A stretch of DNA of 64,000 bases from Limnoraphis robusta CS-951 (lineage in GTDB: Bacteria; Cyanobacteriota; Cyanobacteriia; Cyanobacteriales; Microcoleaceae). The stretch lies in NCBI RefSeq assembly GCF_000972705.2, contig NZ_LATL02000101.1, positions 26,658 through 90,657 of the forward strand. Direction: 5' to 3'. The notes under the pieces were generated by a model. The model made no database searches. It was not told where the DNA came from and was given only the letters and a program-made list of their open reading frames with translations. A program made the position numbers and the translations under genes. Of the stretch, positions 28,001 through 36,700 are shown in pieces (position 1 is the stretch's first letter; each line of letters opens with the position of its first letter).

Positions 28001-29013
28001 GAAATTCGGATAAGGTTAAACAAAGCGGACGAAAAGTTGATGAACGGTTAATGCAATCAATTCGCAAAAAGTTGGGTGATGTTAATCATATTATTATATC
28101 ACCGGATGCTCAGTTAAACTTAATCCCTTTTGCGGCGTTGGTTGATGAAAATAATCGCTATTTGATAGAAACTTATAAAATTACTTATCTAACAACTGGA
28201 CGAGATTTAATTCGTTTACAACTTAAACATTCTCACAAACAACCGCCTGTTATTGTTGCTAACCCGGACTATGATAAACCCGGCGAACCGACAACGGTTG
28301 CTGTTTCAAATACTCGCGGAATTAATCAACTTTCCAGAGGGGTTGAGATGAGTTTTGGGGCGTTACCGGGAACGGCGGAAGAAGCAAATATCATTGCACC
28401 TTTATTGTCTGATGTGACGTTATTGACTCAATCTCAAGCAACAGAAAATGCGGTAAAACAGTTAGACGCACCGAAAATTATACATATTGCAACTCACGGT
28501 TTTTTTCTGCCAAATCTTCCCCGAGTTGAACCGGATAATACTTTTGGGTTTATCTCAGAAAACACTCAACAAAATACCCCTATTCAAGAAAATCCGTTAA
28601 TTCGTTCCGGCTTGGCGTTGGCGGGTTTTAATCCCCGTGAAAGCGGTTCGGATGATGGGGTGTTAACTGCGTTGGAAGTGGCAAATTTAAAGCTAAGAGG
28701 GACTAAATTGGTGGTGTTATCGGCTTGTGAAACGGGGTTAGGAGAGATTGAAAATGGTGAAGGGGTTTATGGTTTACGTCGGGCGTTTACGTTGGCGGGT
28801 TCGGAAAGTCAATTAATGAGTTTATGGAAAGTAAATGATGAAGGAACGAAGGAATTAATGATTAAATATTATCAACGGTTGTTGCAAAATCAAGGGCGTT
28901 CGGATGCGTGGCGTCAAACCCAGTTGGAAATGTTAAATTCTCAACAGTATCAGCACCCCTATTTTTGGGCGGCGTTTGTTCCCGTTGGAGATTGGACGCC
29001 GATGGAACGTTAA
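25099..29013 (+). CDS. TPR-repeat protein with C-terminal CHAT protease domain
   Basis: The ~1304-residue protein begins with a signal-like segment (MKRTPLKPFLWLTVVIGCSG) and then 15 full 42-residue TPR units of the kinesin-light-chain type (LNNLAxLYxSQGRYxEAEPL, then YQRSLAIxEKALGxEHPxVA), flanked by one degenerate unit on each side. A linker leads to a CHAT (caspase-like) domain at ~960-1300 with the catalytic dyad His in IIHIATHGFF and Cys in VVLSACETGLG. The ending SLWKVNDEGTKELM is family-typical. Both catalytic residues are intact. Secretion is uncertain. ATG at 25099 is preferred over GTG at 25084. These proteins are common in filamentous cyanobacteria; their substrates are mostly unknown. 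Confidence 0.93.
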   Translation: MKRTPLKPFLWLTVVIGCSGLLTAIPPVIGQTNSAVVQQSDELEEAKRLEQQVIQLYQQGKYNEAIPIAERVLEIQERILGENNPDVATSLNNLAELYRSQGRYDEAEPLYQRSLALLEKALGENHPNVATSLNNLAGLYSSQGRYDEAEPLYQRSLAIREKALGENHPDVATSLNNLAYLYRSQGRYDKAEPLYQRSLAIYEKALSTEHPLVATSLNNLALLYESQGRYNEAEPLYQRSLAIDEKALGTEHPSVATSLNNLASLYQSQGRYAEAEPLYKRSLSIWEKALGSEHPSVALSLNNLADLYRSQGLYNQAEPLYQRSLAIREKVLGTEHPDVATSLNNLAELYRSQGRYTEAEPLLQGSLAILEKALKENHPNVATSLNNLAELYHSQGRYAEAEPLYQRSLAIYEKALSTEHPLVATSLNNLAGLYRSQGRYAEAEPLYQRSLAIREKVLGLEHPDVANSLNNLASLYESQGRYDQAEPLYQRSLAILEKALGIEHPNVATSLNNLASLYESQGRYNQAEPLYQRSLAIREKALGKEHPDVANSLNNLASLYRSQGRYNDAEPLYQRSLAIYEKALSTEHPLVATSLNNLALLYDSQGRYNDAEPLYKRSLSIREKALGENHPDVALSLNNLASLYESQGRFNEAEPLYQRSLAILEKALSTEHPDVATSLNNLAGLYSSQGRYNEAEPLYQRSLAIREKVLGENHPDVALSLNNLASFYLSQGDTTQAINFLSRGLDVEEQNLNVLLATGSERQKQDSMKTVYNATNFAVYLHIKDVPNNLEASRLALTTILRRKGRILDVMTNDLQLLRENITPENQQLLDELATVRTQLATLIYNKPENIPDEQYRQQVANLREKSEQLEAELSRRSAEFRTFSQAVTIEAVQQLIPEDAALVEFVFYQPFDAKATPGNRQGKPHYAAYILKSSGEPQWVDLGEAEPIHRAAFFRFNLDLKDSKDTGNSDKVKQSGRKVDERLMQSIRKKLGDVNHIIISPDAQLNLIPFAALVDENNRYLIETYKITYLTTGRDLIRLQLKHSHKQPPVIVANPDYDKPGEPTTVAVSNTRGINQLSRGVEMSFGALPGTAEEANIIAPLLSDVTLLTQSQATENAVKQLDAPKIIHIATHGFFLPNLPRVEPDNTFGFISENTQQNTPIQENPLIRSGLALAGFNPRESGSDDGVLTALEVANLKLRGTKLVVLSACETGLGEIENGEGVYGLRRAFTLAGSESQLMSLWKVNDEGTKELMIKYYQRLLQNQGRSDAWRQTQLEMLNSQQYQHPYFWAAFVPVGDWTPMER
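25369..27258 (+). repeat. Fifteen tandem 126-bp coding repeats
   Basis: From the first ctcaacaacttg (25369) to the start of the last, degenerate unit (27259) is 1890 bp, exactly 15 x 126 bp, without indels. Several units share long identical blocks (for example yqrslai-coding ccaacgttccttagctat), including silent positions, indicating recent duplication or gene conversion. Confidence 0.9.
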
Positions 29014-29082
29014 TTGTGTAGGGGGGGTTCTTCCACAATGTATGTTTATGATCAATAATTGATATAAAATTGTTTTTGAAAC

Positions 29083-30651
29083 GTGACGGATCAAACATCT
29101 CTTACAACTCAAGCAACAGAAGTCGTCGTTATCGGCAGTGGTATAGGCGGTTTAAGTTGTGCAGCAATACTTGCCCGCTATGGCTTCGCGGTGACGGTTT
29201 GTGAAAGTCATACTATTCCCGGTGGGGCGGCGCATGGCTTTGAACGTAATGGCTACATCTTCGACTCTGGGCCATCGCTGTATTCGGGGATGTCCTCCAG
29301 TCCCTCTACGAACCCCTTAAAACAAGTTCTTGATGCGATAGGCGAGGATATTTCTTGGAAAACCTATGATGTCTGGGGCTGTCGTTTACCCGAAGGTAAT
29401 TTTGATACATCTGTGGGGGCGGATCAATTTTGTGACGTGTTGATGCGGTTACGAGGGCCAGAAGCAGTAAGAGAATGGCGTGAACTTCAACGGGTGATGG
29501 CTCCGCTAAAAGATGCGGCGATCGCTTTACCGATGGCGGCGATGCGCTATGATTTGGGTGCAGTGTTGACGTTAGGTCGCTTCGCCCTTCCTCTGTTACA
29601 AAGTCTTCCCTACGCTTCTAAACTAACGGGAGCATTCGGCCCTATTATGGATGAGGTAATTAAAGATCCCTTTATCCGCAATTGGTTGGATATGTTGTGT
29701 TTTCTGTTATCTGGACTGCCTGCGAGTGGCACCAGTGCGGCTGAAGTGGCGTTTATGTTTGCCGAGTGGTACAGACCCGAAGTGGTGTTAGATTATCCCG
29801 TAGGTGGCAGTGCGGCATTAGTTGAGGCAATGGTACGCGGACTGAAAAAATATGGGGGTGATCTCAAACTGGGCGCTCATGTGGAACAGGTTTTAGTGGA
29901 AAATAATCGAGCGGTGGGCGTGGGTTTGCGGGGCGGTGAAGAAATTCGGGCTTCTAAAGCGGTGGTTTCTGCGGCTTCGGTTTGGGATACGCTGAAGTTA
30001 ATTCCCTTGGGGGCGTTACCGCAAGAGTTTGTGAAAGCGCGATCGCAAACTCCAGACTGTGAGAGTTTTATGCACCTGCATCTGGGGATTGACGGGACGG
30101 GTTTACCAGAGGATCTCGCTTGTCATTATATTACCGTCAATGACTGGGAAAAAGGCATTACTTCGCCTCTGAATTTGATTGTCATGTCTATTCCAACGGT
30201 TCTCGATCCCTCCCTCGCACCGCCTGGAAAACACGTAATTCATGTTTACACGCCGGGGAATGAACCTTATGATCTTTGGCAGGGTTTAGATCGTCGCAGC
30301 CCTGAATATGCCCAACTGAAAGCTGAACGGGCGGAACCGATGTGGCAAGCCTTAGAACGGGTTATTCCTGATGTGCGATCGCGCTGTGAGGTAACGTTGG
30401 TGGGGACACCGCTTACCCATGAACGTTTTTTACGCCGTTACAGAGGCTCCTACGGCCCTGCAATTCCAGCCGGACAGGGGACGTTTCCCGGCTCTCAAAC
30501 GCCCTTAGCGGGGCTGTTATGCTGCGGAGATTCAACGTTTCCAGGGATTGGTTTACCTGCGGTGGCGGCCAGTGGGATGATTGCGGCAAATACGTTGACG
30601 TCGGTTCAAAAACACTTGGAAATGTTGGATGAAATTGGTTGTAAAGTTTGA
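29083..30651 (+). CDS. CrtISO/phytoene-desaturase-like FAD oxidoreductase
   Basis: The 522-residue protein has an N-terminal FAD-binding Rossmann motif (VVIGSGIGGLSCAAILARYG), the family signatures IPGGAAHGFERNGYIFDSGP and DYPVGGSAALVEAMVRGL, and a C-terminal LLCCGDSTFPGIGLPAVAASG. It belongs with carotenoid isomerases and desaturases and related cyanobacterial oxidoreductases; the substrate is uncertain. The start is GTG at 29083; no membrane helix. It follows the TPR-CHAT gene by ~70 bp on the same strand. Confidence 0.85.
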   Translation: MTDQTSLTTQATEVVVIGSGIGGLSCAAILARYGFAVTVCESHTIPGGAAHGFERNGYIFDSGPSLYSGMSSSPSTNPLKQVLDAIGEDISWKTYDVWGCRLPEGNFDTSVGADQFCDVLMRLRGPEAVREWRELQRVMAPLKDAAIALPMAAMRYDLGAVLTLGRFALPLLQSLPYASKLTGAFGPIMDEVIKDPFIRNWLDMLCFLLSGLPASGTSAAEVAFMFAEWYRPEVVLDYPVGGSAALVEAMVRGLKKYGGDLKLGAHVEQVLVENNRAVGVGLRGGEEIRASKAVVSAASVWDTLKLIPLGALPQEFVKARSQTPDCESFMHLHLGIDGTGLPEDLACHYITVNDWEKGITSPLNLIVMSIPTVLDPSLAPPGKHVIHVYTPGNEPYDLWQGLDRRSPEYAQLKAERAEPMWQALERVIPDVRSRCEVTLVGTPLTHERFLRRYRGSYGPAIPAGQGTFPGSQTPLAGLLCCGDSTFPGIGLPAVAASGMIAANTLTSVQKHLEMLDEIGCKV

Positions 30652-30672
30652 GGGAAAATCGCGTTATAAAAT

Positions 30673-31305
30673 CTAATGGGTGAGCAGTTCTTCAACAGTG
30701 AGAGCAAATTCTGGAAACGTTGGCGAAATAATGCGTTCGCGCAGCGTGCCGTCAGGCGTATCGCTTCCTTGATAGCGATTCATTTGATAGGTTTTATTCT
30801 CATCGAGTACACAGACAAAAACGGTGAGGAGTTTCGGGTTTCCTAAATAACTGCGACTGGCAACGGCTAAATAATCGACTATCCAATATTCAGGTATACC
30901 CAAACGTTGATACTCCTCTAGTTTATCTAGATAGTCATCTTCCCAATTTGTTGAGACAATTTCTACAACTAATTGGGGCGGTTCAAGGAGTGCAGAATAG
31001 GCTGTTGGTTGGGCTTCCCAAAGGGTTTTATCAACAACAGTAATATCAGGATGGCGTCCTTGTTCTTGTCCTTGTGCGGTTTCAGTTTTAATCACAATTC
31101 TACCCGAAACTCGATAGTTTAACTGAAGTCGTTCAACTTCTTTATCAAACTGTCGCAGGATAAAATCTGCTAGATCTTCATGTCGTCGAGTCGGAAGTTT
31201 CCTGATTATTTCACCGTTAACGAGTTCGTAGTATCCTTCTTCATCTGGAAGTTGGCTGAGAAATTTCTCGAATGTGAGTTGAGAGGTGAGAGGTGTTGTG
31301 ATCAT
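30673..31305 (-). CDS. Uma2-family (DUF820) putative endonuclease
   Basis: The 210-residue protein is a Uma2 family member with a PD-(D/E)XK-like core: EGYYELVNGEIIRKLPTRR, HPDITVVDKTLW (Asp), LVVEIVSTNWEDDYLDKLEEY (Glu...Lys) and GIPEYWIVDYLA. Uma2 proteins are highly multiplied in cyanobacteria and their function is unproven. It lies 76 bp downstream of the last gene of the type III operon on the same strand, so it could be read through, but similar genes are scattered elsewhere. Confidence 0.85.
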   Translation of the reverse strand: MITTPLTSQLTFEKFLSQLPDEEGYYELVNGEIIRKLPTRRHEDLADFILRQFDKEVERLQLNYRVSGRIVIKTETAQGQEQGRHPDITVVDKTLWEAQPTAYSALLEPPQLVVEIVSTNWEDDYLDKLEEYQRLGIPEYWIVDYLAVASRSYLGNPKLLTVFVCVLDENKTYQMNRYQGSDTPDGTLRERIISPTFPEFALTVEELLTH

Positions 31306-31381
31306 GGTTAAAATAGGGGAATAGGTTTAAGTGCGATCGCGTTTCAAGAGTTGGGTTTTGGCTGAGGTGGTCAAAATTCCA

Positions 31382-33787
31382 TTAAACACGCTTCACTTTC
31401 CTAATACTTTTTCCTTGGGCTTTAACAATACAGACTTTTAGAATATCACCCACAGCTAAAGATACTGGTTTATAAGTTTCTTCCTTGGCTGAACAGTCTG
31501 AACCTTGAATTTCGTAAATAATAGTTGTTTTGAGCTTCTTTCCTTCTTTTACTTGAATATCAACGACCTTAGCATCAACTTCTTGATCTTCCAAAAATAG
31601 TTCTGTTTGTTGCTCAATAGATTTTTTGGAGAGAGAGGGAAATGGGCGATCGCATTCTATCTTAATTCCCATAACATCTAATGGATTTGGCAAAACAGGA
31701 CGTTCTTTATACTCATTAATTTTTTTATCCTTCTGCTTGCATTGACCAATATGGTGCTTGCTACAATCTCTCTCGATTTCCATATATCGAGTATTTCTTT
31801 CTACATCTTTTATACCAGGCCAACTTAACATAGCTAACAACATTTGAATTCTACATAAGTTTCTAAAATTTCCTGTATGATCGAGTTTTTCTAGCATATA
31901 GTTTTCAAACTTAGATACATAGTCTGATATGTCTTTGTTGGTCTCTGTCTCTCCTTTTTGCCAATAACTATTCTTACTATCAAATAAATTTTCGTAGCGT
32001 TTCTTACGATTACTTAAGTACAAAATAGGTTCTATTTTCACGGCTCCTAGCCCTAATGGTTTGCCCATACCTAAAGACAAGCGATAGTTATCATTTTGAG
32101 CAATATCCAAAACCCAAAGTAAAGCACCCAGTTCCACATCACTGAGATTTTCAAAATGAATATCAAACTTAAAAGTTACTCCTTTGTTAACAGGTTTAAT
32201 CAGAGTTGTTTGAGTATCAGAGACTTTTGGAGGAGAACCAATGACTTTTTTCGGAGGGGGAAGTTTGAAATCCGGATCACTCCCTTTCTGCCAATATAGT
32301 TTATGACCTCGAATAACTGTTTTTTCAATAGGTTCACTGGCATAGTGTTTGAGTTCTAATTGATCTGCGTTGGGTTGAACTAGATAATGAGGAAAATAGC
32401 TTGGTTTGGGTTCAGATAATATCTGAGGAGTTACAGGAGTTTCACTATACCATATACCATTTTGATTACTTTCATATAAACCATCTGTAACACAAACCCT
32501 ACCTGCTCTTTGTTTAAGAAAATCTTGAGGTAGTTTTTCCGATTCAGATTCTTGCTTAACCCAACCGAAAATTGCATCAGCTAAATCAATTAATGCCAAT
32601 TCCCTCAAATTTTTAGGAATAAAGTCTAATACAGTTGTGGCGTGACCATTACCTTCTGGAGAATAGGGGATACGAAAATTAGGACTTTGACCAAAAAATC
32701 CGACTGTTTCGCTCTTTCCGTCGTGATAGTAAAACACTGGATGATCTTCTTGTAATACTCCCCAATCTTTATTAAAAGGTGACGCTTTCTGAAAATCGGT
32801 CAGCGCATTACGATAATGCTCAATTGCTGTATCATCTATAGGTAAAGGCTTGGCTTTTTTATCTACAGGAAAAACTATACAATGATTACAACGTGGTGAA
32901 TTGTCATCATCTGTCTGCTTCATATTTCCACTGGTAACAAGCACACCCTTTTTAGAATAAGTATCTGGCAAATCTACATCATGAGCAAATAAGCGTTTAG
33001 CTCTATCTGTTTGATCTACTTCAGCATTTGTATAGCTAACAGGAATATACTTGGGTTTATATTTTTTACTATTAAACTCTTGTAAATTTAAACTTTCTAA
33101 ATCTAAAGAATTTTCTTGAGCCCATGCAAATGTTTTACCCTCTTTAAATTCAGCAGGTTGAATTAGCCATGTTTCACCATTTTTTATTAGATAACCAGCT
33201 TTAACAATTTCAGGCTTAACATCTGGATTAACATATTGTTTATACTCTTTCCCCAAAGACTCCTTCTTAGGATTTGATCCCACCGCACGAAAAAATAACC
33301 GTTGATGTCCAGAGACTCTTTCAATCTTACTAAAACTAACAATTTCAACTAAAGTTCTCAACATACCTCTGATACTACTACCAGGAATGACTGGTTGATT
33401 AGTTGCAGGATTAATAAAAAAATTTGCTCTCAGTTTTTGAATCTCATCAGACAAATCTTTAAATGGAGTTTCTCCGTATTCGGCAAAATCTTCTGGACTC
33501 CAACCACAACGAGTATACAGAGGAGATTCTGTAGTTAAAGTGCATTCAATCCTACCTGTTTGACGTTTTATTTTTACTGTTTCTCCATTAATTAAATGTT
33601 TTGAATAGTTATGGTAGCAGTTTTGTTCAGGTAAAGGCTGCGCTTCAACTACTTTTTCTGGTAGTTCAACAAAATTATAAGGTGCGATCGCCCTGCGTGG
33701 AATTCTTTCTATATAGGTAGATCCATCTTTTCTCTTTCTTGTTTCTTCGATAAATTCTGGGACTGTTCCAATATGTTTCGGATTCAT
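31382..33787 (-). CDS. Large CRISPR type III RAMP protein (TIGR03986-like, Cas7 with insertion)
   Basis: The 801-residue protein has a Cas7/RAMP start: CTLTTESPLYTRCGWS, then FFINPATNQPVIPGSSIRGM (the RAMP GSSxRG helix) and LVEIVSFSKIERVSG; and a distal RAMP half with GALLWVLDIAQNDNYR and LSLGMGKPLGLGAVKIEP (glycine-rich loop). A long middle section (~170-530) separates the halves. The last ~90 residues (AKVVDIQVKEGKK..., then VGDILKVCIVKAQG) look like an OB-fold/S1-like RNA-binding domain. It is the last gene of the cas operon. aaggag before the ATG supports the start. The match is with the large RAMP proteins of III-D loci, the insertion-bearing Cas7. Confidence 0.8.
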   Translation of the reverse strand: MNPKHIGTVPEFIEETRKRKDGSTYIERIPRRAIAPYNFVELPEKVVEAQPLPEQNCYHNYSKHLINGETVKIKRQTGRIECTLTTESPLYTRCGWSPEDFAEYGETPFKDLSDEIQKLRANFFINPATNQPVIPGSSIRGMLRTLVEIVSFSKIERVSGHQRLFFRAVGSNPKKESLGKEYKQYVNPDVKPEIVKAGYLIKNGETWLIQPAEFKEGKTFAWAQENSLDLESLNLQEFNSKKYKPKYIPVSYTNAEVDQTDRAKRLFAHDVDLPDTYSKKGVLVTSGNMKQTDDDNSPRCNHCIVFPVDKKAKPLPIDDTAIEHYRNALTDFQKASPFNKDWGVLQEDHPVFYYHDGKSETVGFFGQSPNFRIPYSPEGNGHATTVLDFIPKNLRELALIDLADAIFGWVKQESESEKLPQDFLKQRAGRVCVTDGLYESNQNGIWYSETPVTPQILSEPKPSYFPHYLVQPNADQLELKHYASEPIEKTVIRGHKLYWQKGSDPDFKLPPPKKVIGSPPKVSDTQTTLIKPVNKGVTFKFDIHFENLSDVELGALLWVLDIAQNDNYRLSLGMGKPLGLGAVKIEPILYLSNRKKRYENLFDSKNSYWQKGETETNKDISDYVSKFENYMLEKLDHTGNFRNLCRIQMLLAMLSWPGIKDVERNTRYMEIERDCSKHHIGQCKQKDKKINEYKERPVLPNPLDVMGIKIECDRPFPSLSKKSIEQQTELFLEDQEVDAKVVDIQVKEGKKLKTTIIYEIQGSDCSAKEETYKPVSLAVGDILKVCIVKAQGKSIRKVKRV

Positions 33788-33838
33788 TGTTCAATCTCCT
33801 TATGATTCAATAAATTTACTTAATACCTATGTAAACTC

Positions 33839-34414
33839 TCACTCTTTCTCAAAACTAACCCCTTCATATAAAAGTTCGAGCGCACACTCAAACTCAATGC
33901 TTTCTAACGCGATCGCCTCCCCATCCTCATATTGATAATAATGCCACATTTTCCCATCTCCTCGATGATAAACTTCAACGGAGATTTCTTCTGAGTCAAC
34001 TAATACATATTCTTGCAAACTGGGAATCTGACGATAATATTTTAGTTTTTTCGTCCGATCATAATTAGCTGTACTTGGAGAAAGCACTTCAATAATCACT
34101 TTAGGATGTTGAATAAAATTACGAGATTTTAAATCATCAGGATGACAAGTAACCACTAAATCAGGATAAAAATAACGACTTTTTTCACTAGCCTGAACTT
34201 TCACATCCGATACATTGACTCGACAACCCCTCTGACGCAAATGAGGTCTTAGCGCTGTATAGAAATTAAGGGAAATATCGTTATGAGGAATACTCCCCCC
34301 TGTCATCGCCAAAATTTCGCCGTCAATGTATTCATGGCGAAGTTCCTGCTTGGCTTCCCATTCTAGGTATTCTTCAGGGGTCATTTTTTGAGGATATTGG
34401 GGTTCAGCAATCAT
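33839..34414 (-). CDS. Uma2-family putative nuclease inside the cas operon
   Basis: The 191-residue Uma2/DUF820 protein has MTPEEYLEWEAKQELRHEYI, YFYPDLVVTC (the Pro-Asp of a PD-(D/E)XK site), KVIIEVLSPSTANYDRTKKL (acidic residue plus downstream Lys) and LQEYVLVDSEE. Its ATG overlaps the stop of csx19 by four bases (atga), and the large RAMP gene starts 51 bp after its stop, so it is translated within the operon. Uma2 genes are common elsewhere, so this may be a recent insertion or a recruited accessory nuclease. The active-site pattern is intact. Confidence 0.88.
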   Translation of the reverse strand: MIAEPQYPQKMTPEEYLEWEAKQELRHEYIDGEILAMTGGSIPHNDISLNFYTALRPHLRQRGCRVNVSDVKVQASEKSRYFYPDLVVTCHPDDLKSRNFIQHPKVIIEVLSPSTANYDRTKKLKYYRQIPSLQEYVLVDSEEISVEVYHRGDGKMWHYYQYEDGEAIALESIEFECALELLYEGVSFEKE

Positions 34415-35040
34415 AACTTTTCCTCAATTTTGTTACTTTCTATTTTAACAGATTCTAAATGTACCAACCGACTTAAATAAATTCTAGCCACACCACTCTG
34501 ATCATCATCAATATAATGACGAACTTTTAATCGTAAAGGACGATAATCTTTACCTTGAAAAGTAATATCCGTTAAAGGAACAGCGTGTTTTAGTCCTTGA
34601 GAACCATCTGAAACTAAAGTAAAACCATTTTTTTCTCCTTCTGGTTGAGTTCCCCAGAGAATTTGATTTTCATCAGGAAGATGTTCGGGGTTATTATCAT
34701 CTTTTATTAGTCGTGCTTTGAAGTGATCACCGACTTTCCAAAGCATCACTTCAGCATTTTCACCAAAGGCGCGACATTGTTGGAGAGTTTGCGATCGCAA
34801 AACAGGCAAGTTATGTTTAGGAAACAACTCTTCTGAATTAGGAAATAACTCTTTAGACGGATTCGCTGTGATTAAATTCCCATCTTGGTCAAACTTGCCC
34901 CAAATTACACCATCATCGGCATGAGCTAATAAATATTTCAACTCTTGCTCTTTGGCTTTATCTTGCAGCCAAGAGTATAAAGTTTGAGTATCTACAATTA
35001 TTTCAGTATCTTTAAGCAATTGGCAATCAGGCTTGATCAT
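34411..35040 (-). CDS. csx19: Csx19-like CRISPR type III-D protein
   Basis: From ATG at 35040 the protein is 209 residues. The segment YLLAHADDGVIWGKFD and the end LRLKVRHYIDDDQSGVARIY resemble the Csx19 (TIGR03984) family of type III-D loci, as I recall them; its role is structural in known III-D-type complexes. An upstream in-frame ATG at 35064 is less likely since ggag lies ~10 bp before 35040. It overlaps the double-Cas7 gene by 14 bp and the Uma2 gene by 4 bp. Confidence 0.68.
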   Translation of the reverse strand: MIKPDCQLLKDTEIIVDTQTLYSWLQDKAKEQELKYLLAHADDGVIWGKFDQDGNLITANPSKELFPNSEELFPKHNLPVLRSQTLQQCRAFGENAEVMLWKVGDHFKARLIKDDNNPEHLPDENQILWGTQPEGEKNGFTLVSDGSQGLKHAVPLTDITFQGKDYRPLRLKVRHYIDDDQSGVARIYLSRLVHLESVKIESNKIEEKL

Positions 35041-36700
35041 TTTTGGTAGTCTCCTGTTGAGCATATTCGACTAATCGGTTAACATAATTTTCTAAGTCTT
35101 GGCGATCGCTACCTGTAATCTCCAAATAGTTTTCCTTTAAGTTAGGTTGAGAAATTGTCCATGACTTTCCCTCTTTTAACCAAACCAAGGTTGCTTCTTT
35201 TCCTTGTAACCTTCCTCTTCCAACGCTACTAGAACCACCAACAGGTAAATCTTCTGTCCATAAGTCTTTCAGTAAAAGCAACAGCAAACCGATTTCGTGT
35301 TGGTCAGGGTTTCGTAGTTCTATTTCTAACTGTAGGTTTTCATCACCCTTGCCAAAAATAGGTTGTTCTTGAAATAAAGCACCATGATAAGCACCCCCTG
35401 TAAAGCGATCAATTGCAATACGAGTTTGTACTAATTCGGCGGTGTTTTCGATAACGCTTTCATGGACAATTAAACGACTAGCTTTCGCTTTCTTCGTTTT
35501 GTCTTGACTAAAATCAGGCCCAAATATTTCATCTATAATTGTTGTGGGTTTTTCCAGAGTATTAACAATTCGTTCAGCACGATGTCGCAACACTCCTGCT
35601 AAACTTGTACCAGAGAGAACAGACGTTAAGACTTTTGCTTTTAGAAGATTATGTGCAAAGAAAAATAATTCCCAATTTTCAGAACTCCATAAATCTATTT
35701 CTGATGGCAACTCACCTAAAATCTGGATAGCTCGGTCAAACAGCCATTTAATTTGTTGATTAATTATTCGGTAAGATTTTAAATGCACGACATCCGGTGC
35801 GCGTCCTGTTGCAGCTTGACCCGAACGGATAAGCAGAGAACCAACCAGTTTGAATGTAGCTTGGATGGTGAAGCGATCGCGCTTATCTTCTTTCTCAGCT
35901 TCATCGAACTTGACTTCAATCTTAGCTTGAGTAAATGCCTCTTGAATTGATGAATAACTGGGAAGTTCAGAAAATAAACCTGTGCGCCAATGCTCATATT
36001 TTAACCAATTTGTGCGATCGCTTTCATCCGTTAGATCAAAATTCCAAACCTGCCATTCTTTGACATGACAGCCACCAAAACCCCGACGTTTTTTCATGCC
36101 AAGGCTGATTTCACCATGTTCGAGGCCTGAGAGTGCGATCGCTAATCCTTTCCGTAACTCCCTTTCATTACTGTCTTTCTCAATCAACAATTCAAAACAC
36201 AAAGGAAACTCAGTTCCCGCTTGCAGTAACTCTAAGTCATATTTAGCTTGAGCAGCAGCAGTCCGAGTAATGCTATTAATTTTCACTCCATCTCTGAGTT
36301 CTGATTGTATTGGCTTAGTGCTAATAGCATCGTTAATAATTAACGGACTTTGCGTATCTTGCTCTCTTAGTTTTATTTTTTCTACTTCGTCAGTTATATT
36401 CTGTTCATCCTTATAAGAAAAAAGATCGCCGAATAGTAAAGCTGCTGAATCGTAGCGGCGATCGCTTTCGCCATATCCCTTATTTTGTTCCCGTAAATAG
36501 TTTCGCAATGCACCAGCAATTGATGAACCTGTTAATAAAGCCTTATTTCTTGCTAGATTATCCCGTGACAATGGCATATCAGTCGGGCTATCTGAATCTC
36601 CTGTCCCTAAGCAAGTTGGTGTATCTAAAACTAGAGTTCCGCGTACAATCAAACGCCGAATAATATGACGATGATCGGGTCTATAAGGTAGTTTAAGCAT
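35027..36700 (-). CDS. Double Cas7 (Csm3-like) RAMP fusion
   Basis: The 557-residue protein contains two RAMP/Cas7 modules. Module 1 (~1-230): CLGTGDSDSPTDMPLSRD (candidate catalytic Asp41 or neighbours), LLTGSSIAGALRNYLREQ, a thumb-like ITRTAAAQAKYDLEL and the glycine loop SLGMKKRRGFG. Module 2 (~255-530): SLLIRSGQAATGRAPDVV (candidate Asp), SGTSLAGVLRHRAERI, IAIDRFTGGAYHGALF and VGGSSSVGRGRL. In III-D-type complexes a Cas7-2x protein covers two adjacent crRNA segments and cuts target RNA at two positions. The start overlaps the csx10 end by 8 bp. Confidence 0.85.
   Translation of the reverse strand: MLKLPYRPDHRHIIRRLIVRGTLVLDTPTCLGTGDSDSPTDMPLSRDNLARNKALLTGSSIAGALRNYLREQNKGYGESDRRYDSAALLFGDLFSYKDEQNITDEVEKIKLREQDTQSPLIINDAISTKPIQSELRDGVKINSITRTAAAQAKYDLELLQAGTEFPLCFELLIEKDSNERELRKGLAIALSGLEHGEISLGMKKRRGFGGCHVKEWQVWNFDLTDESDRTNWLKYEHWRTGLFSELPSYSSIQEAFTQAKIEVKFDEAEKEDKRDRFTIQATFKLVGSLLIRSGQAATGRAPDVVHLKSYRIINQQIKWLFDRAIQILGELPSEIDLWSSENWELFFFAHNLLKAKVLTSVLSGTSLAGVLRHRAERIVNTLEKPTTIIDEIFGPDFSQDKTKKAKASRLIVHESVIENTAELVQTRIAIDRFTGGAYHGALFQEQPIFGKGDENLQLEIELRNPDQHEIGLLLLLLKDLWTEDLPVGGSSSVGRGRLQGKEATLVWLKEGKSWTISQPNLKENYLEITGSDRQDLENYVNRLVEYAQQETTKNDQA

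Noticed and set aside
25099..29013. TPR-CHAT protein as the Craspase protease of a type III-E system
   Set aside because: No single-chain gRAMP gene is present, the gene is on the opposite strand, two unrelated genes lie between, and it has a signal-like start.
30673..31305. Downstream Uma2 gene as part of the type III operon
   Set aside because: It is separated by 76 bp and lacks overlap; Uma2 genes are common in isolation. I keep it as an ordinary gene.
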